NCBI GenBank assembly: GCA_001872985.1
Contig: MNYA01000105.1
Coordinates: 1-7,134 of the forward strand
Direction of reading: 5' to 3'
DNA from: a bacterium CG2_30_54_10
Lineage (GTDB): Bacteria > Muiribacteriota > Ozemobacteria > Ozemobacterales > Ozemobacteraceae
DNA: 7,134 nucleotides
Shown: piece by piece, positions 1 to 6,054 of the stretch
Numbering within the stretch: position 1 is the first letter of the stretch
Layout of the letters: each line of letters opens with the position of its first letter
Notes under the pieces: model-generated
Databases searched by the model: none
What the model was told of the DNA's origin: nothing
What the model saw: only the letters and a program-made list of their open reading frames with translations
Position numbers and translations under genes: made by a program

Positions 1-4
1 GACG

Positions 5-51
5 GCGGGTAACTGTGGCTGAATGTGGCTGAACGTGGCTGAACATGGCGG
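5..51. repeat. 10-bp tandem repeat, about 3.5 units
   Basis: Three consecutive units of the form GTGGCTGAAY lie at 15-24, 25-34 and 35-44, followed by a degenerate partial unit (ATGGCGG, 45-51). Bases 5-14 may be a decayed first unit. The period of 10 is not a multiple of three, so the array shifts frame at each unit and is unlikely to be coding. It could extend beyond the left edge only as a degenerate sequence. No function is evident. Confidence 0.75.
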
Positions 52-65
52 ACGAGGAGCGAGTA

Positions 66-164
66 TTGATCATTCCCAAACCCTTTAAATCAACTCGGAT
101 CATTCCAGGAAAAAACTTCGGAATGCCCCGCCATTGCTCTTCTAACATGGTTTCTCCCAAATGA
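66..164 (+). CDS. Possible small ORF (32 codons) overlapping the start of the next gene
   Basis: A short open frame runs from TTG 66 to TGA 162-164. The sequence GAGGAG (54-59) lies six bases before the TTG, which is a good ribosome-binding-site arrangement. An in-frame ATG at 45 would give 39 codons but has no such site. Its stop overlaps the downstream ATG in the arrangement ATGA (161-164), a classic geometry for translational coupling. That would explain why the downstream start has no Shine-Dalgarno sequence of its own. The peptide is basic, has no membrane segment, and contains IIP twice ten residues apart, from the 9-bp repeat GATCATTCC at 68-76 and 98-106. It matches no family I know. 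A chance ORF of this size is quite possible, so this is a candidate leader or coupling peptide only. Confidence 0.25.
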   Translation: MIIPKPFKSTRIIPGKNFGMPRHCSSNMVSPK

Positions 165-2257
165 CGGGCCTTATTCGGAACCTGGTTTTCGTGGCGGTTC
201 TGATGGTCGCCATCCTGCTGGGGTTGATCGTGCGGGATCATTTCAGCGTTCCCACCAAACATCTGGTAATTTTTTATACCTCGAATCTGCGAGGTCAGGT
301 CAACCCGTTTTCCGGGCAATTCGGCGATCGGTCCTATGAAAGGGTTGGCGGGTTGGCTTTCATCACAGGGTTGATCGATCAAACAATCCGTCAGTTTCAC
401 TTCGACCCCGAATACGTTCTTCTGCTCGACACCGGCGATGCGCTTTTCGGTTCCGCCGAAGCTTCGCTGACCATGGGAGAGGTTCCGTTCGATCTGATGG
501 TCAAGGCGGGCTACAACTGTATGGCGGTCGGAAACATGGAGTTCGAACTCGGCATGGACACGCTCCGCAAGTTGGCCAACGGAGGCCATCTTCCCTTGCT
601 GGCCTGCAATTACCGCGACCTGAAAGCCCCGCTCGGGAACACGTTCCTGCCCAGCATTCTCGTACAAAAGGGCTCGAACAAATTCGGAATTATCGGCCTC
701 GGGCACTCCGACCTTGCCCGGAACACTCGCCAGGAAAACATTCTCCAAGTCGAGGTGACCGACCTTCAGGCATCGGTTCAAAAAGCTGCGGCAGGCCTGA
801 AGATGCAGGGCGCGGAGCTGATCGTTCTTCTCAGCCATCATCCAGGGCTTGATTCCCGCGCGGATTTGAATGAATTGTTCCCTGACGTGGATGTGGTGAT
901 CGGCGATCTGATCGGGCCCCACTACCCCAATCCTCCGACCAGGCCCGTTCTCTGCCAAACAGCTCCGGCGCGAGGCGCAGGAATTGGAATGGTGAGAATC
1001 CCCTTCATCGGAAACGCCTGGAATATCCCCCGTACCTTTCATAAAATAATGGTGGTCGACGCTTCGCTGGTTCCGCCGTCGCCGAAGATCCTACCGGCAA
1101 TTTCCCGGGTTGAAGCCAAGGTCGATTCCCTTCTCGAAGAGGTCGTAGCCCAATCGGTCGGAGACTTCAAGCGCTCCTATGAAACCGAATCCACCATGGG
1201 AAACCTGGTCGCCGACGCGATCAGGTCATCCGCCCAGGCCGATGTTGCCTTTCAGAACTCAGGTGGAATCAAATCATCCTTTGCCTCAAGCGCCATTTCC
1301 CTCCGCGACCTTTACGACGTCCTTCCGTTCGAGAACTCAATCGTGAAGCTCAAACTCCAAGGGTGGCAGATCGAGAATCTGGTCGAGGAAAGCTTAAGCG
1401 GTCGGGGAAGCTTTCTCCAAGCCTCTGGTTTGAGATGCACCTATTCAGGAAAAAACCCTCCGGGTTTCCGCATGATCCAGATCAGCATTGATGACGAACC
1501 CCTCGAATCCGAAAAAACTTATTGGGTCGCGGTCAATGATTTCATGGTGTCCAATCCATTTTCCTGGCCAGAACTGGCGCAGGCCAAGGAATCCAGCGTG
1601 GTCGGCCTTCTCCGGGAAAGCCTGAAAAACCATCTTTCAGAGCAGAAGACGGTCTCGCCGGCTCCCGAAAGACGTTTCGTCGATATCCAGGACTCCGACG
1701 AAACACTCAGGGCACAAGCTCTTTCCTTTGAGCTTGCAAGCCTGAGTATCGGGCTCGCGAACGACGGGTCGATGAACTCCGACCTTGGAAGACTTCTGGC
1801 GGAAACGATGCGCGCTGAGACCAACTCCGATGTCGCTCTCGTTCCGGTTTCGGCGATTAAATCCAAGGGGGATCCAATGACGGTTCTGACCCCCGGGCGC
1901 GTCATCTCTGATTTCCCCGATTATTTGTCGGTGGATACGGTCATCGTCCTAGGCGACCAGTTGCAGAATCTCCTGGTTTATTCCCTGGCATCGGGTGGCA
2001 CTCCACTTTGTTTTTCAGGTTTTTCCGTTGAACTACGTGATGGGAAGCTTTCCAAAATCTATCCCTGGGAAGGCGATTTTGACCCGACGAAATCGTACAA
2101 GGTCGCGATACCCGGGAATTTTCAGGAAACCGTCGGAAAGGCGGCCGGCATCAGCTTGCCCAAAGGAAGTCCCTGTTTTACTGATATCAGGCGGGTCTTT
2201 TGCAATGGGGTCAGGCGGAGCAACGGCAAGGTCGCGCTGAAGCGGGCAGTTTTCTGA
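161..2257 (+). CDS. Membrane-anchored periplasmic 5'-nucleotidase-family protein, degenerate active site, duplicated C-terminal domain
   Basis: This 698-residue protein has the fold order of UshA/5'-nucleotidases. A short basic start and a hydrophobic segment (about 8-24, no lipobox) should place the rest in the periplasm. A metallophosphoesterase-like domain spans about 35-300 and a 5'-nucleotidase C-terminal domain about 330-490 (STMGNLVADAI at 344-354, NSGGIK 366-371, DLYDVLPFEN 383-392, FLQASGLR 418-425). A second, weaker copy of the C-terminal domain fills about 520-690 (DLGRLLAETM 541-550, then a GDQLQNLLVYSL helix near 598-609). Typical UshA proteins are near 550 residues and have one such domain. 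Compared with UshA, the first metal motif DxH reads N42-L-R44, GNHE reads GNME (H to M126), and GGHSQ/H reads GDLIG (248-252). D93, N125 and H226 are kept. The nucleotide-stacking GGDGY motif after NDF (459-461) is also absent. Hydrolysis is therefore doubtful; a binding or sensory role is an inference. ATG 161 is chosen because an in-frame stop lies at 143-145; there is no clear ribosome-binding site. The next gene starts one base after this stop. Confidence 0.9.
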   Translation: MTGLIRNLVFVAVLMVAILLGLIVRDHFSVPTKHLVIFYTSNLRGQVNPFSGQFGDRSYERVGGLAFITGLIDQTIRQFHFDPEYVLLLDTGDALFGSAEASLTMGEVPFDLMVKAGYNCMAVGNMEFELGMDTLRKLANGGHLPLLACNYRDLKAPLGNTFLPSILVQKGSNKFGIIGLGHSDLARNTRQENILQVEVTDLQASVQKAAAGLKMQGAELIVLLSHHPGLDSRADLNELFPDVDVVIGDLIGPHYPNPPTRPVLCQTAPARGAGIGMVRIPFIGNAWNIPRTFHKIMVVDASLVPPSPKILPAISRVEAKVDSLLEEVVAQSVGDFKRSYETESTMGNLVADAIRSSAQADVAFQNSGGIKSSFASSAISLRDLYDVLPFENSIVKLKLQGWQIENLVEESLSGRGSFLQASGLRCTYSGKNPPGFRMIQISIDDEPLESEKTYWVAVNDFMVSNPFSWPELAQAKESSVVGLLRESLKNHLSEQKTVSPAPERRFVDIQDSDETLRAQALSFELASLSIGLANDGSMNSDLGRLLAETMRAETNSDVALVPVSAIKSKGDPMTVLTPGRVISDFPDYLSVDTVIVLGDQLQNLLVYSLASGGTPLCFSGFSVELRDGKLSKIYPWEGDFDPTKSYKVAIPGNFQETVGKAAGISLPKGSPCFTDIRRVFCNGVRRSNGKVALKRAVF

Positions 2258-2258
2258 G

Positions 2259-4319
2259 ATGCTCAAAACCGGCCTGAGACTGAAATTCCTGCTTTTTTTT
2301 CTGCTGATTCTCGTCGTTCCATTTTCCCTTTTGATGCTGATCTCGGTAAGAAGAGCCGAAGATGCCGCCAGACAGGACTTTTCCCGGCGCTTGGCCACAG
2401 CGGGAAGCCTGTTCCGGGAGACACTTGTCGATCTGATGAACTCGCTTCGGATAAAGGCAAAGACGGTCGCCGATTTCGATTTCTATGCCGCCGCGAAAGA
2501 TGGTTTCACGGCTTCGACAACCTTACCCCTGATGCAGGACCGCCTGTTGCGTTCTGGAATCGATTACCTGGCGCTGGTCTCCGAGAAAACCAAAGTTCTA
2601 CTCGATGAGGGAAGCCCTCCTGCCGCGTCTCTCCAAACGATTCTTCCGGCCGTTTGTCATTCACCGCTGACCTCGAACCTGTTCATCCTGAATCAGGAAC
2701 CGTGGATATTTGCCGGGGCCGAGATCACAAAACTCCGGAATCAGGAAAAGTACCATGTTGTTTTCGCCGTCCGGCTACCCCGTGATTTTGCCGACAAAAT
2801 CAAACGCATTACCGGAGCGGAATACAGCCTCATCTACTCCGGCCAAAGAATTTTAACGACCCTGATGGACATTTACGGGAAACGGATGATCGAGGCTCTC
2901 ACCCCCCTTCCGGATGTCGATCATGGAGAAACACAGGTTCTTGGAAAGGTTCACTCATTCGTCCGGGAGGAGGTTCTTCCCGGCGAGATTTCAGAAACCA
3001 TCCTTCTGGAAATTTCACTTCCGGAGTCCGATTTCACCAAACTCGGGCGCGGGCTCCAAGGCGACGTGCTTTTCTTCGGAGGCATTGGAATTCTCCTGGC
3101 TTTGACCACCGGATCGCTTCTTTACATGCATGTTGGCACGCCGCTGGTAAGATTGACTGAGGTCACGACGCAGGTCGCCGGGGGCAATTTTGCGATCGAC
3201 CTGAGCAGCGATCGAAACGACGAGATCGGCCTGCTACACCGCAATTTCACCGCGATGGTACGAAGCATTCGCGATGAACGGGATCAGAAGATGAGGCGGA
3301 TGGAGGAGTTGAACACTCTTTTCGAGATAAGTAATGCCGTGAATTTTATTACCGACTCTGAAGAACTGCTAAAGTTTGTCCTGACACATGCGGTTGAAAT
3401 CCTGGGTTCGGAGCGCGGCTCGATCATGCTTCTCGATGATGAGACCGATGAGCTTGTGGTCAAGGTGGCGTATGGCGGTCGGTATCGGGTGACGTCCTCG
3501 ACCCCCGTCAAACTTGGAAATGGAATCTGCGGGCTTGTCGCCAAGGAGGGCAAAGCGCGAATCTGCAATACCGGTTTTAAGGATCTTCAGTTCAAGAATT
3601 TCGGAAGCCTTCTTCCGGTCGAGGACATCAAAACCCTCCTCTGTTCACCGCTGAAATTCAAAGAGGGAACCATCGGCATTATCAATGTAGTCAACAAGCG
3701 CGACGGAAAAGATTTCGCCGAAAGCGACCTTTCACTGCTCAATCTAATCGCGTCGCAAGCTGCCGTGACCATCGAGAACAACAAACTCTATGAATTGTCA
3801 ATTACTGATGGCCTTACCCGCCTGTTCGTACATAGGTATTTTCATGCACGCATTTCCGAGGAAGTTTTGCGTGCAAGACGCTATGGTTTGAAGTTGTCCC
3901 TGGTCATGATCGACATTGACGACTTCAAAAATTTCAACGATGTCTACGGTCATCAGGTCGGAGACCAGGTGCTTCAGCGTGTTGCCATGACTATCAAAGA
4001 GAATATCCGCATGGGAATCGACATTCCATGCCGTTATGGGGGTGAAGAGATGTCGGTCATCCTTCCCGAGACACGTGCGGAAGAGGCTTTCAAAACCGCC
4101 GATCGTATCCGGGAATCAATTGCAGCCCTGGCCACGAGCCATCCGCTTGGCAACCTGCGGATCACGGTCAGCATAGGCGTTGCAGGCTATCCCAGCGATG
4201 CCCACGATCGCGACTCCCTGATCATGGCCGCCGACAAAGCTCTTTACTCCAGCAAACTCAACGGAAAGAACTGCACCACGGAAAGTTCTCAGTCGGCCGA
4301 CTCCAAGGTACAAAGTTAG
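2259..4319 (+). CDS. Transmembrane sensor diguanylate cyclase (HAMP-GAF-GGDEF)
   Basis: A 686-residue inner-membrane signalling protein expected to make cyclic di-GMP from two GTP. It has transmembrane helix 1 at about 9-29, a periplasmic domain of about 230 residues (34-265, possibly Cache-like but not recognised with certainty) and helix 2 at about 269-291. A HAMP domain follows (about 289-342, with TPL at 294-296 and DEIG 321-324), then a short charged linker, a GAF domain (about 365-505) and a C-terminal GGDEF domain (about 512-670). Cyclase motifs are present: DGLTRL 517-522, DIDDFKNFND 552-561 with metal-binding D552, GHQVGD 564-569, and signature GGEEM at 594-598 in place of GG(D/E)EF. 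The inhibitory I-site RxxD is not intact: the position three before D588 is M585, with R584 one residue further out. It overlaps nothing but starts one base after the upstream stop, so the two genes are almost certainly co-transcribed and coupled. Periplasmic and cytoplasmic (GAF) inputs are both expected; the ligands are unknown. I see no terminator just after the stop. Confidence 0.93.
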   Translation: MLKTGLRLKFLLFFLLILVVPFSLLMLISVRRAEDAARQDFSRRLATAGSLFRETLVDLMNSLRIKAKTVADFDFYAAAKDGFTASTTLPLMQDRLLRSGIDYLALVSEKTKVLLDEGSPPAASLQTILPAVCHSPLTSNLFILNQEPWIFAGAEITKLRNQEKYHVVFAVRLPRDFADKIKRITGAEYSLIYSGQRILTTLMDIYGKRMIEALTPLPDVDHGETQVLGKVHSFVREEVLPGEISETILLEISLPESDFTKLGRGLQGDVLFFGGIGILLALTTGSLLYMHVGTPLVRLTEVTTQVAGGNFAIDLSSDRNDEIGLLHRNFTAMVRSIRDERDQKMRRMEELNTLFEISNAVNFITDSEELLKFVLTHAVEILGSERGSIMLLDDETDELVVKVAYGGRYRVTSSTPVKLGNGICGLVAKEGKARICNTGFKDLQFKNFGSLLPVEDIKTLLCSPLKFKEGTIGIINVVNKRDGKDFAESDLSLLNLIASQAAVTIENNKLYELSITDGLTRLFVHRYFHARISEEVLRARRYGLKLSLVMIDIDDFKNFNDVYGHQVGDQVLQRVAMTIKENIRMGIDIPCRYGGEEMSVILPETRAEEAFKTADRIRESIAALATSHPLGNLRITVSIGVAGYPSDAHDRDSLIMAADKALYSSKLNGKNCTTESSQSADSKVQS

Positions 4320-4338
4320 GAAATTTTGAGTTTTGAGT

Positions 4339-4373
4339 GGTGTGACCTTTGAAGGAGGGTGTGACCTTTGAAG
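4339..4373 (+). repeat. Direct repeat of GGTGTGACCTTTGAAG, two copies
   Basis: The 16-base sequence occurs exactly at 4339-4354 and 4358-4373, a period of 19 bases. Its core GGTGTGACC is found in inverted form at 4508-4516 and 4647-4655, each time just after a branched palindromic unit. The TTTGAAGG segment also recurs at 4518-4525 in direct orientation. Confidence 0.85.
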
Positions 4374-4415
4374 CATGTAAAGGCAACGGCCCGCGACTAA
4401 CAATGTCCGCTAAAT

Positions 4416-4517
4416 TTCTCGGTTCGGCCTCAAATAGTGGACGCGGCATCTTGCCGCGTCGCAGCGGCTGGAAGCCGCTGCCACTTTGTGCCGCCACATG
4501 GCGAGAAGGTCACACCC
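4416..4517. repeat. Branched palindromic repeat, unit 1
   Basis: Two adjacent perfect hairpins, 4440-4460 (9-bp stem GACGCGGCA, loop TCT) and 4461-4481 (9-bp stem GCAGCGGCT, loop GGA), are enclosed by an outer stem. The outer stem pairs AGTG 4436-4439 with CACT 4482-4485, continues with CAA 4431-4433 against TTG 4486-4488 across a small bulge, and ends with TTCTCG 4416-4421 against CGAGAA 4502-4507. The whole could fold as a three-way junction in RNA or as a cruciform in DNA. Bases 4461-4517 match unit 2 (4600-4656) at 49 of 57 positions. Confidence 0.8.
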
Positions 4518-4532
4518 TTTGAAGGATGTTAC

Positions 4533-4656
4533 GGTTGTTAATAACTCAGGCTGTGCTGAAACGCCCAAAAAGTGGCGGAGGCGCTTGAGAGCCTCCGATG
4601 CAGCCGCTGGAAGCCACTGCCACTTTGGGCTGCAACATTGCGCTAAGGTCACACCC
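4533..4656. repeat. Branched palindromic repeat, unit 2
   Basis: This unit has the same plan as unit 1. The outer stem GCCCAAA(AA)GTGG (4563-4575) pairs with CCACTTTGGGC (4620-4630). Inside are a hairpin CGGAGGC/GCCTCCG (4576-4582 with 4591-4597) and a second, mismatch-bearing hairpin at 4600-4620. Paired changes that keep the outer stem while the inner hairpin sequence differs from unit 1 suggest that structure, not sequence, is conserved. Bases 4533-4581 match 7065-7113 at 41 of 49 positions, so the unit is dispersed, not only tandem. Confidence 0.78.
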
Positions 4657-4709
4657 GTTTTGAGTTTTCAGATGACATTTAACGAACGCTTTTTTTCGGA
4701 AATGCCCCT

Positions 4710-4742
4710 GTGATCACCCCTGCCCGGAACCCCGAGTGATCA
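4710..4742. promoter_or_regulatory. Paired TGATCA palindromes at the transporter start
   Basis: The perfect palindrome GTGATCAC (4710-4717) lies just ahead of the transporter, and a second TGATCA (4737-4742) overlaps its GTG start codon. They are 26 bases apart. This could be an operator, but another TGATCA occurs inside the gene at 4854-4859, so chance is a fair explanation. Confidence 0.15.
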
Positions 4743-5659
4743 AGCCCACCAACTTCTGGTTGGGTGTTGTTTTGATGGTAATTTGCCATCTGCTTCGCAG
4801 CACCGATGTGTTTTTTCGGGTCGGAGTCGTCAAAGAGGTGCCGGTTACAATCCTGATCATGTGGGAGCACCTTTTTAACACCGCTGCTCTGGCTCCGTTG
4901 CTTTTAAAAAACTGGCGTGTCTACACCAGAATTTCCGCCAGGGATCTACTTCTTTTCCTTCTTGTTGGATGGGGCGCCTCCGCGCTGGGAATCCTTTGCT
5001 TCACCCAGGCGTTCCACTATATCAACCCCGCTCTGGTCATCCTTCTGCAGAAGCTCCAGCCGTTGGTTACGATTTCCTTGGGAGTAGCACTTCTCGGTGA
5101 ACGCTTCAAACCAGTGTTTTTTGTATGGGCGGGGACAGCCGTCGTGTCATCGTATTTCGTAAGCTTTTCTCTGACCAACCCGTTCTCCGGGGAATGGTCA
5201 AAGGTCGGCATTGGAACATGCTTCGCCCTTGGCGCGGTTTTTTTCTGGGGCTCAGGGACGGTCTGGGGGAAATTCCTTCTTCGGAGCTACGACCAGATAT
5301 TCATTCTTGCCAACAGGTTTCTTTTGGGGTCATTCTTCACGGTGTTGTTGGCCTGGTCGGTCAACTCAGACTTTTGGGCAGGGGCGATCCTTGCCCCTAA
5401 CGGTCCTCTTTTTTGGAAGATTCTCTACATGGCTCTGGTCCCGGGGCTTTTAGCAACCGGGCTTTTCTACTTCGGACTTTCCAATGTCGAGGCATCGATC
5501 GCATCAATTCTCGAGCTGATTTTTCCGCTTTCTTCGGTTCTGATCATGTGGAAATTTTTCGGACAGACCCTTGACAGAGTGCAGATAGGGGCGGCGTTCA
5601 TCCTTTTCTACAGCATGAGCAGGATAACTTCACCCTCCATGAAACAGAATTCGAGATGA
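4736..5659 (+). CDS. EamA/DMT-superfamily transporter, 10 predicted membrane helices
   Basis: A 307-residue inner-membrane protein of the drug/metabolite transporter superfamily, made of two EamA repeats (about 8-143 and 156-296). Hydrophobic segments lie at about 7-22, 37-57, 69-89, 97-117, 126-144, 156-174, 186-207, 225-246, 252-272 and 281-296, giving the usual ten-helix layout and typical length. The repeat ends carry family hallmarks: NPALVILLQKLQPL (97-110) then LLGERF (119-124) in the first half, and EASIASILELIFPLSSVL (252-269) followed by RVQIGAAFIL (281-290) in the second. In the second half the usual GE is replaced by GQ (276-277). EamA proteins export amino acids, metabolites or nucleotide sugars; the substrate cannot be read from sequence. 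The start is GTG 4736, the first possible start after the in-frame stop at 4673-4675, with only a weak GGAA (4726-4729) ahead of it; ATG 4775 (M14) would cut into helix 1. It stands alone between a repeat cluster and a convergent gene pair. Confidence 0.92.
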   Translation: MIKPTNFWLGVVLMVICHLLRSTDVFFRVGVVKEVPVTILIMWEHLFNTAALAPLLLKNWRVYTRISARDLLLFLLVGWGASALGILCFTQAFHYINPALVILLQKLQPLVTISLGVALLGERFKPVFFVWAGTAVVSSYFVSFSLTNPFSGEWSKVGIGTCFALGAVFFWGSGTVWGKFLLRSYDQIFILANRFLLGSFFTVLLAWSVNSDFWAGAILAPNGPLFWKILYMALVPGLLATGLFYFGLSNVEASIASILELIFPLSSVLIMWKFFGQTLDRVQIGAAFILFYSMSRITSPSMKQNSR

Positions 5660-5672
5660 GATGGCCGGCATC

Positions 5673-5705
5673 AAAAAAGGCGCCCCGGCCAAAAGCCGGG
5701 GCGCC
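5673..5705 (-). terminator. Intrinsic terminator of the RRM gene pair
   Basis: Read on the minus strand, a perfect 11-bp GC-rich stem (GCGCCCCGGC-type arms, 5695-5705 with 5679-5689) with a five-base loop is followed directly by six T residues (A-run 5673-5678 on the plus strand). It lies 36 bases beyond the stop of the second RRM gene, the expected place for a rho-independent terminator. On the plus strand the hairpin has no T-tract after it. Confidence 0.9.
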
Positions 5706-5721
5706 AGTCGATTCAACTCTT

Positions 5722-5743
5722 CATTCCCCAGGGGAATGTTTTT
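5722..5743 (+). terminator. Probable intrinsic terminator of the transporter gene
   Basis: The near-continuous palindrome CATTCCC-CAG-GGGAATG (5722-5738, 7-bp stem, 3-base loop) is followed by five T residues (5739-5743) on the plus strand. It sits 63 bases after the transporter stop and touches the stop codon of the opposing RRM gene. The stem is shorter and less GC-rich than the opposing terminator, so it may be weaker. Confidence 0.65.
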
Positions 5744-6014
5744 AATAATGGGAACGACGAGGGGGACGATCTTCCTTGGGTTTCGCCTGGTTGACCTTGA
5801 GGTCGCGGCCCTTGAGGGCGGTGCCGTTAAGGCCTTTGATGGCTGCATCGGCTTCCGTATTGCTGGACATTTCAACAAATCCAAAACCCTTGGACTGGCC
5901 AGTCTCACGGTCTTTGATCAGGTTGACGGCAGTGATTTCACCATAGGTGGAAAAGGAGTTGCGAAGGTCTTCATCCGTGACGCTATAGGCCAAATTTCCA
6001 ACATAGATATTCAT
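5742..6014 (-). CDS. Small RRM RNA-binding protein (distal copy)
   Basis: A 90-residue single-domain RNA-recognition-motif protein expected to bind single-stranded RNA in the cytoplasm. RNP2 is IYVGNL (3-8) and RNP1 is KGFGFVEM (42-49), so the RNA-stacking aromatics Y4, F44 and F46 are all present. The fold is complete by about residue 77, followed by a short basic tail (KPKEDRPPRRSHY) in place of the glycine-rich tail of many cyanobacterial Rbp proteins. The start is ATG 6014, with GGAG at 6027-6024 nine bases ahead; a TTG at 6029 would overlap that site and is less likely. It lies 40 bases after the stop of its paralogue with no terminator between, and a strong terminator follows, so the two are probably one transcript. 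It is identical to the paralogue at 73 of the first 83 residues. Related cyanobacterial proteins are often cold-inducible; whether that applies here is unknown. Confidence 0.95.
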   Translation of the reverse strand: MNIYVGNLAYSVTDEDLRNSFSTYGEITAVNLIKDRETGQSKGFGFVEMSSNTEADAAIKGLNGTALKGRDLKVNQAKPKEDRPPRRSHY

Positions 6015-6054
6015 CTGATTTTTCTCCAAATCATTTCATCAAAAAGTAATTGTT

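Larger units (their letters stand above)
4324..4671. mobile_element. Candidate MITE-like element with terminal inverted and flanking direct repeats
   Basis: The repeat cluster is framed like a small non-autonomous transposon. An 11-bp inverted pair, GGTGTGACCTT (4339-4349) and AAGGTCACACC (4645-4655), bounds about 317 bases. Immediately outside lie direct repeats matching at 13 of 14 bases: TTTTGAGTTTTGAG (4324-4337) and TTTTGAGTTTTCAG (4658-4671), resembling a target-site duplication. A nested inverted pair, GGGTGTGACCTT (4357-4368) and AAGGTCACACCC (4506-4517), bounds only the first palindromic unit. There is no transposase, so movement would need an enzyme from elsewhere. Caution is needed: the flanking repeat is itself two TTTTGAG units, and 14 bases is long for a target duplication, so slippage or successive repeat insertion could explain the pattern. 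Confidence 0.4.
4320..4735. other. Repeat-rich non-coding region
   Basis: These 416 bases lie between the cyclase and the transporter and contain no convincing gene. Apparent ORFs here run through hairpins and repeats in both directions and resemble nothing. The content is a pair of 16-bp direct repeats, two copies of a branched palindromic repeat, inverted copies of a GGTGTGACC motif, and flanking TTTTGAGTTTT repeats, each listed separately. After 4672 there is only a T-run (4690-4696) and the GTGATCAC palindrome (4710-4717) just before the transporter start. No clear promoter was identified for the transporter. Confidence 0.8.

Noticed and set aside
1519..1905. 128-codon minus-strand ORF inside the nucleotidase-like gene
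   Set aside because: It lies fully antisense to a well-supported coding sequence and shows no domain.
4339..4656. CRISPR-like array
   Set aside because: Repeats differ in orientation, length and spacing, and there are no regular unique spacers or cas genes.
4410..4713. ORFs of 75-95 codons on both strands in the repeat region
   Set aside because: They translate straight through the palindromes and repeats, have no recognisable motif or ribosome-binding site, and overlap one another on opposite strands.
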